Positions 1 through 6,548 are shown, numbered from the stretch's first letter. The stretch is 8,210 bases of DNA from Calditrichota bacterium (GCA_008501545.1 QQUM01000109.1:1-8210), one strand, 5' to 3'. The notes: generated by a model not told the origin, from the letters alone. Program-made: numbers and translations.

Positions 1-701
1 TTCAAAAACACACTGGCGTTTCGTATGGTATTATGTGTCTGGCTGAAGGCGGGAAAAACTTCAAAGGCCAGCGCAATCGCGATTGGGTCACAGTTCCCGG
101 CAATGTTCATCTTTCCACCTACCTAAATCCAGCACAAAAAGTTGAGCATTTTAACTTGGGATTCGCCATCCTTCCTGTCATTTCAATTTTACAAGCGATC
201 GATGCGTTTGACGGATTACACAACAAGGCCGCCATAACATGGGTAAATGATGTGCTTATCGACGAGGCAAAAATCGCAGGAGCTCTGACACAGACACAGG
301 TTTCCGGTGATACTGTAACATCTTTTATTTCGGGAATCGGGGTCAATATTGAAACAAAACCACCTGCTGTACCCGATTTAGTCGTAGCGAACGCGGATTG
401 TGTGAATTCGTTTGTATCGCCGTATCAGAAAATCAGCCAACACGCGTTTCTTAAAGAATTCCTGACGAAGTTCTCGGCCAATTACCAGCATCTTCTCAGT
501 GGCGGCTACGATGATTTACTAAATGTTTATCGCCAGCGATCCGCTCTCGTTGGAAGGAAAGTCACCGTTCTATCCGATCCTCTAAACGATCGATCAGAAA
601 AGGTAACCGAGGGGATTGTTCAATCGATTGGCGAAAACCTGGAACTGTTCTTGGAAAACCACAATCACCCCGTTATACGCGGGCGGGTGGTTCTAAATTA
701 A
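1..701 (+). CDS. birA: Biotin--protein ligase (BirA/BPL family), 5' end cut by the window edge
   Basis: The enzyme activates biotin with ATP to biotinyl-AMP and transfers biotin to a lysine of a carrier domain. The frame is open to the left edge (first whole codon at 3), so the ATG at 33 is internal and not the start; 232 residues are visible. Family marks, numbered from that ATG: a diverged biotin-loop FKGQRNRDW (10-18), WVNDVLI (70-76, the KWPNDV-like motif), KIAGAL with the expected catalytic Lys80, and GIGVNI (101-106). A C-terminal SH3-like domain runs from about 165 to 222 and includes EGIVQSIGENLELFL. Whether an N-terminal DNA-binding domain exists cannot be seen. The stop lies 19 bases before a decarboxylase gamma gene, and the alpha gene further on encodes a biotin carrier, so this is probably a ligase dedicated to, or co-expressed with, that enzyme. 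Family assignment is firm; the symbol is used in the broad sense. Confidence 0.88.
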   Translation, partial: QKHTGVSYGIMCLAEGGKNFKGQRNRDWVTVPGNVHLSTYLNPAQKVEHFNLGFAILPVISILQAIDAFDGLHNKAAITWVNDVLIDEAKIAGALTQTQVSGDTVTSFISGIGVNIETKPPAVPDLVVANADCVNSFVSPYQKISQHAFLKEFLTKFSANYQHLLSGGYDDLLNVYRQRSALVGRKVTVLSDPLNDRSEKVTEGIVQSIGENLELFLENHNHPVIRGRVVLN

Positions 702-710
702 ATTTATTTA

Positions 711-714
711 AGGA
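711..714 (+). promoter_or_regulatory. Ribosome binding site AGGA that decides the oadG start
   Basis: AGGA lies 6 bases before the ATG at 721. An in-frame TTG at 715 would sit directly against it with no spacing, so ATG 721 is the better start. Confidence 0.7.
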
Positions 715-720
715 TTGGTT

Positions 721-933
721 ATGCAAAGTCCAGATCTCATTTCGATCAGTTTTTCTGCTTTTCTGATCGTATTTTTCATTCTGTCGTCCCTGGCCGTTGT
801 TATGCAATTAATTATCAGACTTTTTCCAGCAAAAGAAATGGATGACGATTTGACCATTTATTCAGCAATCGCATCTGTGCATTCGACGCTGTACCCAGGG
901 AAGAAAATTACAAAAATAGAGGAAATAAAATGA
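721..933 (+). CDS. oadG: Small membrane gamma subunit of a Na+-pumping decarboxylase (OadG-like)
   Basis: The protein has 70 residues. One hydrophobic membrane segment spans about residues 8-32, followed by an acidic stretch (EMDDDL, 39-44) and a short cytoplasmic tail ending in ITKIEEIK. The pattern of an acidic turn, a short helix (TIYSAIASVH) and a final I-x-x-I strand matches the OadG_gamma family, though the primary sequence is poorly conserved in that family. In known oxaloacetate decarboxylases gamma anchors alpha to the membrane beta subunit and aids assembly. The Pro-rich, metal-binding tail seen in some enterobacterial gamma subunits is absent. The stop TGA overlaps the alpha-subunit start in ATGA (930-933), which suggests coupled translation and supports the assignment. 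The call rests as much on position as on sequence. Confidence 0.78.
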   Translation: MQSPDLISISFSAFLIVFFILSSLAVVMQLIIRLFPAKEMDDDLTIYSAIASVHSTLYPGKKITKIEEIK

Positions 934-2768
934 TTTACACGAAGACCCCAAAAAAGATACGCGTTATGTTTACCCCCTTTCGGGATGGTTTGCAAAGTTC
1001 ATTTGGCGGGAAAGTACGAATCAATGATTTTTTACCTGCGATGAAAGCTTCCGTTGAAGCAGGTTTTCGCCATTTTGAATTTGGTGGTGGTGCACGCTAC
1101 CAGGCACCTTATTTTTACCTGGGTGAAAATCCTTTCGAGGACATGAAAAAGATCAAAGAGACTGTCGGACCGGATATCGATTTGCAAATACTCACACGCA
1201 GTGTTTCCGGCGTCACCTTAACCACCCAGACACTGGACAGCCTGCAATTGCAGGCCAAACTCATGCAGGAATACGGCACGACCTACGACCGCAATTTTGA
1301 CTATATGAACGATGTTGACAACCTCATTAAAACAGGCAAACCGATTAACGATGCCGGCATGCATCACCAGGTGTGCATTGCCATAATGGGGCTTCCTTTT
1401 CATTCCGACAAAGTGCATACCGCCGATTTTTATATTGATGTCGGGAAACGGCTGCTCGATAGCGATTTGAAAATCGACAGTATCTGTCTGAAAGATGCGA
1501 GCGGCACAACCGATCCCAAAACGATTTATGACACTGTCGTTGGCTTGAAGAAAATTATGCCACCGGAAATGCCACTCTGGCAGCACACACACGATACAGC
1601 CAGTATGGCTGTTGCCTGCTACATGGCAGGAATCGATGGCGGTGTTGATGGTGTCGATGTTTCCATACGCCCGATGGCCAGTGGAACGGTACAGCCGGAT
1701 ATCCGCTCGCTTGCGCATGCATTAAAAGGGACCGGTTATTCTCTCGATGTCGATGTCGCAAAAGTACAAAGCATTGAAGATCTGCTCAATGAAGGTTTAA
1801 AAGATTACAGTTTCAATCCAACGACAACCACCGCGGATGCGCGCGTACTTGGTTTTCCGATGCCTGGCGGGGCTATCGGGCCAAATGTCCACATGATGGT
1901 AAAAGCAGGCATATTGCATAAATACAGCGAAGTACTGGCAGAATTTCCAGTTGTGGTTGAAGCGGGTGGCGCCTGGACAAGTGTGACCCCGGGAAGCCAG
2001 CAATACTGGCTGCAGGCATTCAACAATGTCATGTACGGCCGCTGGGAAAAGATAGATGCCGGTTATGGCCGTGCCGTGCTTGGGTATTTCGGTAAAACGC
2101 CGTTGCCACCAGATCCGAAAGTGATCGAAGCTGCATCAAAACAGCTCGACCTGCCGGTTTTCACCGGTGATCCTCTCGAAGCTGCGCCAAACAACATCCC
2201 GGCTGCACAGGAAGCCTTGCGGGAGCGCAATATTGAAGTGAATGATGTGAATACTTTCCTCGTTTTGGCTGCAATGGTACCAGGCAAAAAAATCGAAATC
2301 AATGAAGGCATTCGCCTGCTTACCGGTAAAGGAAAAATCGACATTCCATTAAAGAAAAAAGAAGAGCCTGTAGCTGAAAAAGCCGCTGCTCCTGCACCTG
2401 CAACACCTGTTTCCGAAGGGCCGGTATCAACGCGCTGCACGGTTGAAGAAAAAGGAAAAATTCGCACATTTGTCGTGACGTTGGAACCGATGAACGGTGA
2501 AAAACAAAATGGCGCTACAGTAGAGGAACCTGCCAAGCCAAAAGGAGACGGGAAACCTGTATTCTCCACATTCGCCGGTAAGGTCGACGTCGTTAATGTG
2601 CTTGTAAAAGTTGGGGATACCGTTAGCGAAGGACAGGTTGTTGCTGAAATCGAAGCGATGAAAGCAAAACATGACATAAAAACACCGATCGCCGGTACTG
2701 TAACGTCGGTAAATGTCACAATCGGTGATGAAATCGATTCATCCCAACCCGTAATCACAGTCGCGTAA
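930..2768 (+). CDS. oadA: Oxaloacetate decarboxylase-like alpha subunit (carboxyltransferase plus biotin carrier)
   Basis: The protein has 612 residues. An HMGL-like TIM barrel covers about 10-285, followed by the conserved PYC/OADA domain (about 290-475), an Ala/Pro/Lys/Glu linker (about 474-545) and a biotinyl domain (about 543-612). Expected metal ligands are present: Asp19 in FRDGLQS, Lys188 in CLKDASG, and His219 and His221 in WQHTHDT. Biotin would be attached to Lys578 in EAMKAK, 34 residues from the end, the usual distance. The barrel transfers CO2 from a 2-oxoacid to biotin; the beta gene directly after it would release the CO2 and pump Na+. The start has GAGGA at 919-923 and overlaps the gamma stop. 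Oddities: the common RDGHQS is RDGLQS here, the LLRGQN-like segment reads ILTRSVS, and the usual EAMKM is EAMKA. Oxaloacetate is the likely substrate by family and context; a related 2-oxoacid is possible. A pyruvate or 2-oxoglutarate carboxylase subunit is less likely, because no biotin carboxylase gene is nearby. Confidence 0.87.
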   Translation: MIYTKTPKKIRVMFTPFRDGLQSSFGGKVRINDFLPAMKASVEAGFRHFEFGGGARYQAPYFYLGENPFEDMKKIKETVGPDIDLQILTRSVSGVTLTTQTLDSLQLQAKLMQEYGTTYDRNFDYMNDVDNLIKTGKPINDAGMHHQVCIAIMGLPFHSDKVHTADFYIDVGKRLLDSDLKIDSICLKDASGTTDPKTIYDTVVGLKKIMPPEMPLWQHTHDTASMAVACYMAGIDGGVDGVDVSIRPMASGTVQPDIRSLAHALKGTGYSLDVDVAKVQSIEDLLNEGLKDYSFNPTTTTADARVLGFPMPGGAIGPNVHMMVKAGILHKYSEVLAEFPVVVEAGGAWTSVTPGSQQYWLQAFNNVMYGRWEKIDAGYGRAVLGYFGKTPLPPDPKVIEAASKQLDLPVFTGDPLEAAPNNIPAAQEALRERNIEVNDVNTFLVLAAMVPGKKIEINEGIRLLTGKGKIDIPLKKKEEPVAEKAAAPAPATPVSEGPVSTRCTVEEKGKIRTFVVTLEPMNGEKQNGATVEEPAKPKGDGKPVFSTFAGKVDVVNVLVKVGDTVSEGQVVAEIEAMKAKHDIKTPIAGTVTSVNVTIGDEIDSSQPVITVA

Positions 2769-2780
2769 AGGCAGATAAAT

Positions 2781-3902
2781 ATGAATGCTTTTTCCGAAAT
2801 TTTACGTCAGTCAGGATTTTCACACATGTATTGGGGCCACTGGGTGATGTTTATCATCGCCGGTGTGCTTATCTTTCTGGCGATTAAAAAAGAATATGAA
2901 CCGCTCTTGCTGATCCCTATAGGTTTTGGGATATTACTGGCGAATCTGCCGTTGGCGGAAATGAGCTCAAACAATGAGGGGATCATCGGTCTGATTTACA
3001 AAATGGGTATAAAAACAGAACTCATGCCACCAATCATATTTCTTGGTGTTGGCGTGCTGACGGATTTTCGCCCATTGCTTGGCCGACCGATTACATTTTT
3101 GCTTGGAGCCGCTGCCCAACTGGGCATCTTTGTCGCCGCGCTCGGTGCAGCTTATATTTTCGGGTTTACCGTTAACGAAGCCGCAGCAATCGGCATAATC
3201 GGTGGCGCTGATGGCCCAACATCTATTTTTCTGGCAAGCAAGCTCGCACCGCACTTGCTCGGCCCGGTTGCTCTCGCTGCCTACAGCTACATGTCGCTGG
3301 TTCCGATAATACAGCCGCCCATTTTACGACTGCTTACCTCGCACAAAGAACGGGAAATCGAGATGCCTCAGGCCCGGAAGGTTTCCAAGGTTGCCGTTAT
3401 ACTTTTTCCAGTTATCACCGGAGCGATTGCATCGCTGGCTATTCCCTCCAGTGCGCCCCTCATCGGCATGTTGATGTTTGGTAATCTGCTACGGGAAAGT
3501 GGTGTAACCGACCGCCTGAAAAAGACCGCCGGCGGCCCACTGATAGACATCGTCACAATTTTCCTCGGCGTAACTGTCGGTGCAACGATGGAGGCGGACC
3601 GGTTTCTAACAACGCAAACAATAATGATTCTTGTTTTAGGTACATTTGCATTTTCATTCAGCACATTTGGCGGCATTTTATTCGCTAAGATTATTAACTT
3701 GTTCCTGAAGAAGAAAATAAATCCATGTATCGGTGCAGCAGGGGTTTCTGCAGTACCAATGGCGGCCAGAGTCGTCCAATCATTCGTTTCATCTGAAACG
3801 AATGGCAGGGTGAATCCACTGATGGCCGCGATGGGCCCAAACGTAGCGGGGGTAATCGGTTCTGCAGTTGCAGCTGGTGTGTTTCTGTCGTTGTTGCAGT
3901 AA
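2781..3902 (+). CDS. oadB: Na+-translocating decarboxylase beta subunit (integral membrane Na+ pump)
   Basis: The protein has 373 residues and is strongly hydrophobic with many membrane segments. It carries the two hallmark motifs of the OadB/MmdB/GcdB family: GIIGGADGPTSIF (138-150) with Asp144, and NPCIGAAGVSAVPMAARVVQ (314-333) with Asn314 and Ser323. In Klebsiella OadB the residues implicated in Na+ and proton transfer are Asp203, Asn373 and Ser382; the spacings of 170 and 9 residues are kept exactly here. The protein is about 60 residues shorter than the Klebsiella one, all of it before the first motif, as in other short beta subunits. It catalyses decarboxylation of carboxybiotin on the alpha subunit, coupled to Na+ export. 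The gene starts 12 bases after alpha, with AAAGG at 2767-2771 overlapping the alpha stop. The family is certain; the substrate of the complex is set by alpha. Confidence 0.95.
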   Translation: MNAFSEILRQSGFSHMYWGHWVMFIIAGVLIFLAIKKEYEPLLLIPIGFGILLANLPLAEMSSNNEGIIGLIYKMGIKTELMPPIIFLGVGVLTDFRPLLGRPITFLLGAAAQLGIFVAALGAAYIFGFTVNEAAAIGIIGGADGPTSIFLASKLAPHLLGPVALAAYSYMSLVPIIQPPILRLLTSHKEREIEMPQARKVSKVAVILFPVITGAIASLAIPSSAPLIGMLMFGNLLRESGVTDRLKKTAGGPLIDIVTIFLGVTVGATMEADRFLTTQTIMILVLGTFAFSFSTFGGILFAKIINLFLKKKINPCIGAAGVSAVPMAARVVQSFVSSETNGRVNPLMAAMGPNVAGVIGSAVAAGVFLSLLQ

Positions 3903-3921
3903 AATGAATGAATTTTTTATT

Positions 3922-3926
3922 AGGAG
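3922..3926 (+). promoter_or_regulatory. Strong ribosome binding site AGGAG
   Basis: AGGAG sits 7 bases before the ATG at 3934, the clearest Shine-Dalgarno match in the window. It supports real translation of the small gene that follows. Confidence 0.7.
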
Positions 3927-3933
3927 AATTTAA

Positions 3934-4245
3934 ATGGTTGAAGTAACTTTTACCTATGATTTTCATCCGGATTACGATGTAAACAAATATACTAAAGTGG
4001 CACGCAAAGCGACATCGATGATGGTACAGGCAGAAGGTTTTATTGAGTTTCATGCAAATAGAAACATGCTTGGTAGCCCACATGTCCGGCGAACATCTGT
4101 GTGGAAAAGCTTGGCGCACTGGGCAGCTTTCGCGCAACAGCATGAGTTTCAGATGCTTACAGCCGAATTCCGTGAACTCGTCGACCATCTCGATGTGCAA
4201 ATTTGGGGGCCGTCGCCAATTTCGCCTGAACCAATCAGGCCGTAA
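3934..4245 (+). CDS. Small probable dimeric alpha-beta-barrel (antibiotic-monooxygenase-like) protein, function unknown
   Basis: The protein has 103 residues, with no signal peptide or membrane segment. The order looks like a ferredoxin-like fold: strand (EVTFTYDF, 3-10), helix (about 14-33), strand after a GFIEFHANRN turn (35-44), strand (VRRTSVWKS, 51-59), helix starting at HWAAF and running to about 83, and a last strand (DVQIWGP, 87-93). The GFI...SVWKS...HWAAFAQ pattern resembles the ABM superfamily, whose members include small monooxygenases, haem-degrading proteins and proteins with no known reaction. No residue seen here fixes a substrate. The gene follows oadB by 31 bases in the same direction and has its own strong ribosome binding site, so it is probably the last gene of the decarboxylase operon. 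A link to the decarboxylase is inferred from position only. Confidence 0.72.
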   Translation: MVEVTFTYDFHPDYDVNKYTKVARKATSMMVQAEGFIEFHANRNMLGSPHVRRTSVWKSLAHWAAFAQQHEFQMLTAEFRELVDHLDVQIWGPSPISPEPIRP

Positions 4246-4290
4246 ATACTGGATAATTGAGTGAAGCCATTGTGTTCCACCAGGTTGTTC

Positions 4291-4328
4291 GCACGATAAA
4301 TTTTTATTAAAGGTAAGTTTTATTGTGC
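4291..4328. repeat. Inverted repeat, 10-bp stem, 18-base loop
   Basis: Arms GCACGATAAA (4291-4300) and TTTATTGTGC (4319-4328) pair over 10 positions with one G-U. The hairpin starts 46 bases after the last gene of the decarboxylase row. No T-run follows, so it is not a classic intrinsic terminator; it may act as a 3' end stabiliser or a regulator site. The loop contains one GGTAAGT copy. Confidence 0.5.
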
Positions 4329-4436
4329 ATTAATCAGGTATGAACTTCCTGCTGGATGTACAAAATTCAGAACAGAATTAAAATTTAATTCCACAGTATA
4401 AACTGGATTTGATTGAAGAAATCGCACGATTTTGAC

Positions 4437-4458
4437 TTGAATCATAATTGGGATTCAA
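4437..4458. repeat. Operator-like inverted repeat TTGAATC-N8-GATTCAA
   Basis: Perfect 7-base arms at 4437-4443 and 4452-4458 are separated by 8 bases. The two-half-site layout is that of a dimeric regulator site. A TTGACT overlaps its left edge (4432-4437), but no good -10 box follows, so a promoter link is only a guess. Confidence 0.45.
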
Positions 4459-4591
4459 TACATCTGACTCCTTCTACTGATTTTTACTTACCAGCATATT
4501 TACATATTTATTCGCAAAAGTGAATATTGATAAGGCAATTTCAGGAGATTGTCGTTTAACCACGCTACGCAACAAGACTTAAAACATCGCA

Positions 4592-4608
4592 CTGGTAAAA
4601 CTTACCAG
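4592..4608. repeat. Perfect inverted repeat CTGGTAA-AAC-TTACCAG
   Basis: The 7-base arms are perfect with a 3-base centre. Outside them CGC (4588-4590) and GCG (4611-4613) can also pair, giving a longer hairpin with a small internal loop. The right half ACTTACCAG is repeated exactly at 4486-4494. It may be a regulator operator or an RNA stem. Confidence 0.5.
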
Positions 4609-4647
4609 AAGCGCAATATCGATTAATTCCCATTAAAATTAGAAATT

Positions 4648-4688
4648 GTTTTCCTTACACTGCTGTTTACTCCAGCATAAAGGAAAAC
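4648..4688. repeat. Two-part hairpin, 9-bp outer and 5-bp inner stem
   Basis: Outer arms GTTTTCCTT (4648-4656) and AAGGAAAAC (4680-4688) are perfect. Inner arms TGCTG (4661-4665) and CAGCA (4673-4677) close a 7-base loop, with an ACAC/TA internal loop between the stems. No T-run follows on the plus strand. The layered stem suggests an RNA element more than a protein site. Confidence 0.5.
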
Positions 4689-4943
4689 TACACCCGGTCG
4701 ATGCTAAACATGACACTGAACTCCACCTATGAAGAATGAGTGCGGATTTAACCAAAAGGAACCAAAAAATTTGTACTGCAGACAAGAAAAACAATGAACA
4801 CCTGTAAATAGGAATCCAAATCAGATTTAGAAACAGAGCAGTCAAATTCATTAACAAATTTTTTTAATTTTCGATAAAAATAGTTTTTATATTTCAAAAT
4901 ACAACCAATCAACATTTAACAACCAAACAGAAGAGAAGTAAAG

Positions 4944-6548
4944 ATGAAGAAGAAAATCAATCTTGAGCAATATGGTATCACTGGAGTGACCGAAATCATC
5001 CATAATCCTACCTACGAAGACCTCTATGCAGAGGAGATGGCCGAACACTTGCAGGGTTTTGAAAAAGCGCAACTGACTGAACTGGATGCGGTTAATGTAA
5101 AAACCGGTATCTTCACTGGCCGCTCACCGAAGGATAAATACTTCGTGAAAGATTCACATAGTAGCAAACATATATGGTGGCATGGGCAAGGAAAATCTGA
5201 CAACAAACCGATGACACCGGAGGTCTGGGATCACTGCAAGGATCTCGTTACCAGGCAACTTTCCAACAAACGCTTGTTCGTCATGGATACTTTTTGTGGT
5301 GCCAATAAAGATTCCCGCCTGAAAGTGCGTTTTATCATGGAAGTCGCATGGCAGGCACACTTCGTGAAAAACATGTTTATCCGCCCTACAGAAGAAGAAT
5401 TGGAAAATTACGGTGAGCCGGACTTCATCTCACTCAATGGTTCGAAGGTAATCAATCCAAACTGGCAAGAACAGGGTTTAAACTCTGAAAATTTTGCTGC
5501 TTTCAATCTGAAGGAAAACATGCAGATCATTGGTGGGACCTGGTATGGCGGTGAAATGAAAAAAGGTATCTTTACCATCATGAATTACCTGCTTCCACTC
5601 AAAGGTATTGCTTCCATGCACTGTTCCGCAAATGTCGGCGAAGATGGCGATACAGCTATTTTCTTCGGGCTTTCCGGTACAGGCAAAACAACGCTTTCAA
5701 CGGATCCAAAGCGTGCGCTCATCGGTGATGATGAGCACGGCTGGGATGACGACGGTGTCTTCAATTTTGAAGGTGGATGCTATGCAAAATGCATTAATCT
5801 GGACAAAGAAGAAGAGCCGGATATCTACAAAGCAATCAAACGCGATGCCCTGCTGGAAAATCTTGTTGTTGATGAAAATGGCAAAATCGATTTTGACGAT
5901 GCATCCATAACACAAAATACGCGGGTTACCTATCCGATATACCATATTAATAATATCGTCAAACCTATTTCCAAAGCCGGGCATGCGAAAAAAGTAATTT
6001 TTCTCGTCGCAGACGCATTTGGTGTGTTACCACCCGTTTCCAAGCTCACACCGGAACAAACGAAATATCATTTTCTTTCCGGGTTTACTGCCAAGCTGGC
6101 CGGTACAGAACGTGGTATAAACGAACCGACTCCAACATTCTCTGCATGCTACGGCGCTGCTTTTCTCGCAGTTCACCCGACAATTTACGGCAAGGAATTA
6201 GTGAAGCGCATGGAAGCAGCCGGCGCGACAGCTTACCTCGTCAATACTGGCTGGAACGGATCAGGCAAACGCATTTCCATTCATGATACACGCGGCATAA
6301 TCGATACGATTCTTGGAGGCGAAATCGAGAAAGCAGAAACGAAAATGATCCCGGTCTTCAATTTGGAAATTCCAACTGCGTTACCAGGTGTAGATTCCAA
6401 AATTCTTGATCCACGCGACACGTACGAAGATGTTTCCAAATGGCAAGAAAAATCCCAAAAACTGGCAAAACTCTTCATCGAGAATTTTGAGCAATATACG
6501 GACAATGCAGAAGGCAAGAGCCTTGTAGCTGCCGGTCCGCAATTGTAA
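4944..6548 (+). CDS. pckA: Phosphoenolpyruvate carboxykinase (ATP-dependent)
   Basis: This cytoplasmic enzyme interconverts oxaloacetate plus ATP with PEP, CO2 and ADP, at the entry to gluconeogenesis; in some anaerobes it runs toward oxaloacetate. The 534 residues match the usual ATP-type length (E. coli 540). Motifs seen: TGRSPKDKY (58-66) with substrate-binding Arg60, YGGEMKKG (201-208) with Lys206 and Lys207, MHCSANVG (225-232) with metal-ligand His226, P-loop GLSGTGKTT (242-250) with Lys248, the acidic metal-binding IGDDEHGW (260-267), and Arg327 in NTRVTYPI. These fit the E. coli active-site residues with an offset of 5-6. The P-loop and length exclude the GTP-type enzyme. The start has a purine-rich AGAGAAG at 4932-4938. 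The gene stands alone, with a long non-coding region before it and a strong terminator after it, so it is probably its own transcription unit. It shares oxaloacetate with the decarboxylase encoded upstream. Confidence 0.98.
   Translation: MKKKINLEQYGITGVTEIIHNPTYEDLYAEEMAEHLQGFEKAQLTELDAVNVKTGIFTGRSPKDKYFVKDSHSSKHIWWHGQGKSDNKPMTPEVWDHCKDLVTRQLSNKRLFVMDTFCGANKDSRLKVRFIMEVAWQAHFVKNMFIRPTEEELENYGEPDFISLNGSKVINPNWQEQGLNSENFAAFNLKENMQIIGGTWYGGEMKKGIFTIMNYLLPLKGIASMHCSANVGEDGDTAIFFGLSGTGKTTLSTDPKRALIGDDEHGWDDDGVFNFEGGCYAKCINLDKEEEPDIYKAIKRDALLENLVVDENGKIDFDDASITQNTRVTYPIYHINNIVKPISKAGHAKKVIFLVADAFGVLPPVSKLTPEQTKYHFLSGFTAKLAGTERGINEPTPTFSACYGAAFLAVHPTIYGKELVKRMEAAGATAYLVNTGWNGSGKRISIHDTRGIIDTILGGEIEKAETKMIPVFNLEIPTALPGVDSKILDPRDTYEDVSKWQEKSQKLAKLFIENFEQYTDNAEGKSLVAAGPQL

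Larger units (their letters stand above)
4246..4943. other. Long AT-rich non-coding region before pckA with several inverted repeats
   Basis: These 698 bases hold no convincing gene on either strand. They contain inverted repeats at 4291-4328, 4437-4458, 4509-4526, 4592-4608, 4648-4688 and 4874-4890. The motif GGTAAGT/ACTTACC recurs at 4312-4318, 4486-4492 and 4600-4606, and AACCAA occurs four times nearer pckA. No clear -35/-10 pair and no Bacteroidota-type TAnnTTTG box could be placed with confidence, although the pckA promoter must lie here or upstream. A canonical terminator after the decarboxylase row is not evident. The region may hold operators, a long pckA leader, or a small RNA; decayed coding sequence is also possible. 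Confidence 0.6.

Noticed and set aside
715..720. TTG at 715 as the start of the gamma gene
   Set aside because: It touches the AGGA ribosome binding site with no spacing; ATG at 721 has a good 6-base spacing.
2063..2758. 231-codon minus-strand open frame
   Set aside because: Fully antisense to the well-supported alpha-subunit gene; low-complexity Ser/Thr/Phe composition and no family motif.
930..3902. Methylmalonyl-CoA or glutaconyl-CoA decarboxylase
   Set aside because: Those use a crotonase-like carboxyltransferase subunit and usually a separate carrier; here the alpha subunit is an HMGL-like TIM barrel fused to its biotin domain.
3694..4200. 168-codon minus-strand open frame across the oadB end and the next gene
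   Set aside because: Antisense to two better-supported genes; no recognisable motif or ribosome binding site.
4043..4264. 73-codon plus-strand open frame
   Set aside because: Lies almost wholly inside the barrel-protein gene in another frame, which has the stronger start and fold pattern.
4432..4460. Possible promoter with TTGACT as -35
   Set aside because: The box at the right distance (TCAATA) is a poor -10 match, and the host's sigma preference is unknown.
4495..4510. Tandem repeat of CATATTTA (two copies)
   Set aside because: Only two short AT-rich copies; likely chance or slippage, with no sign of an iteron array.
4639..4857. Minus-strand open frame encoding a hydrophobic peptide of about 70 residues in the non-coding region
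   Set aside because: Hydrophobicity is expected from translating AT-rich DNA; no ribosome binding site, no family pattern, and it runs through the 4648-4688 hairpin. A real small membrane protein cannot be fully excluded.
4874..4890. Palindrome ATAAAAA-TAG-TTTTTAT as an operator
   Set aside because: Entirely A/T arms in AT-rich DNA just before pckA; easily chance, so not listed as a separate feature.
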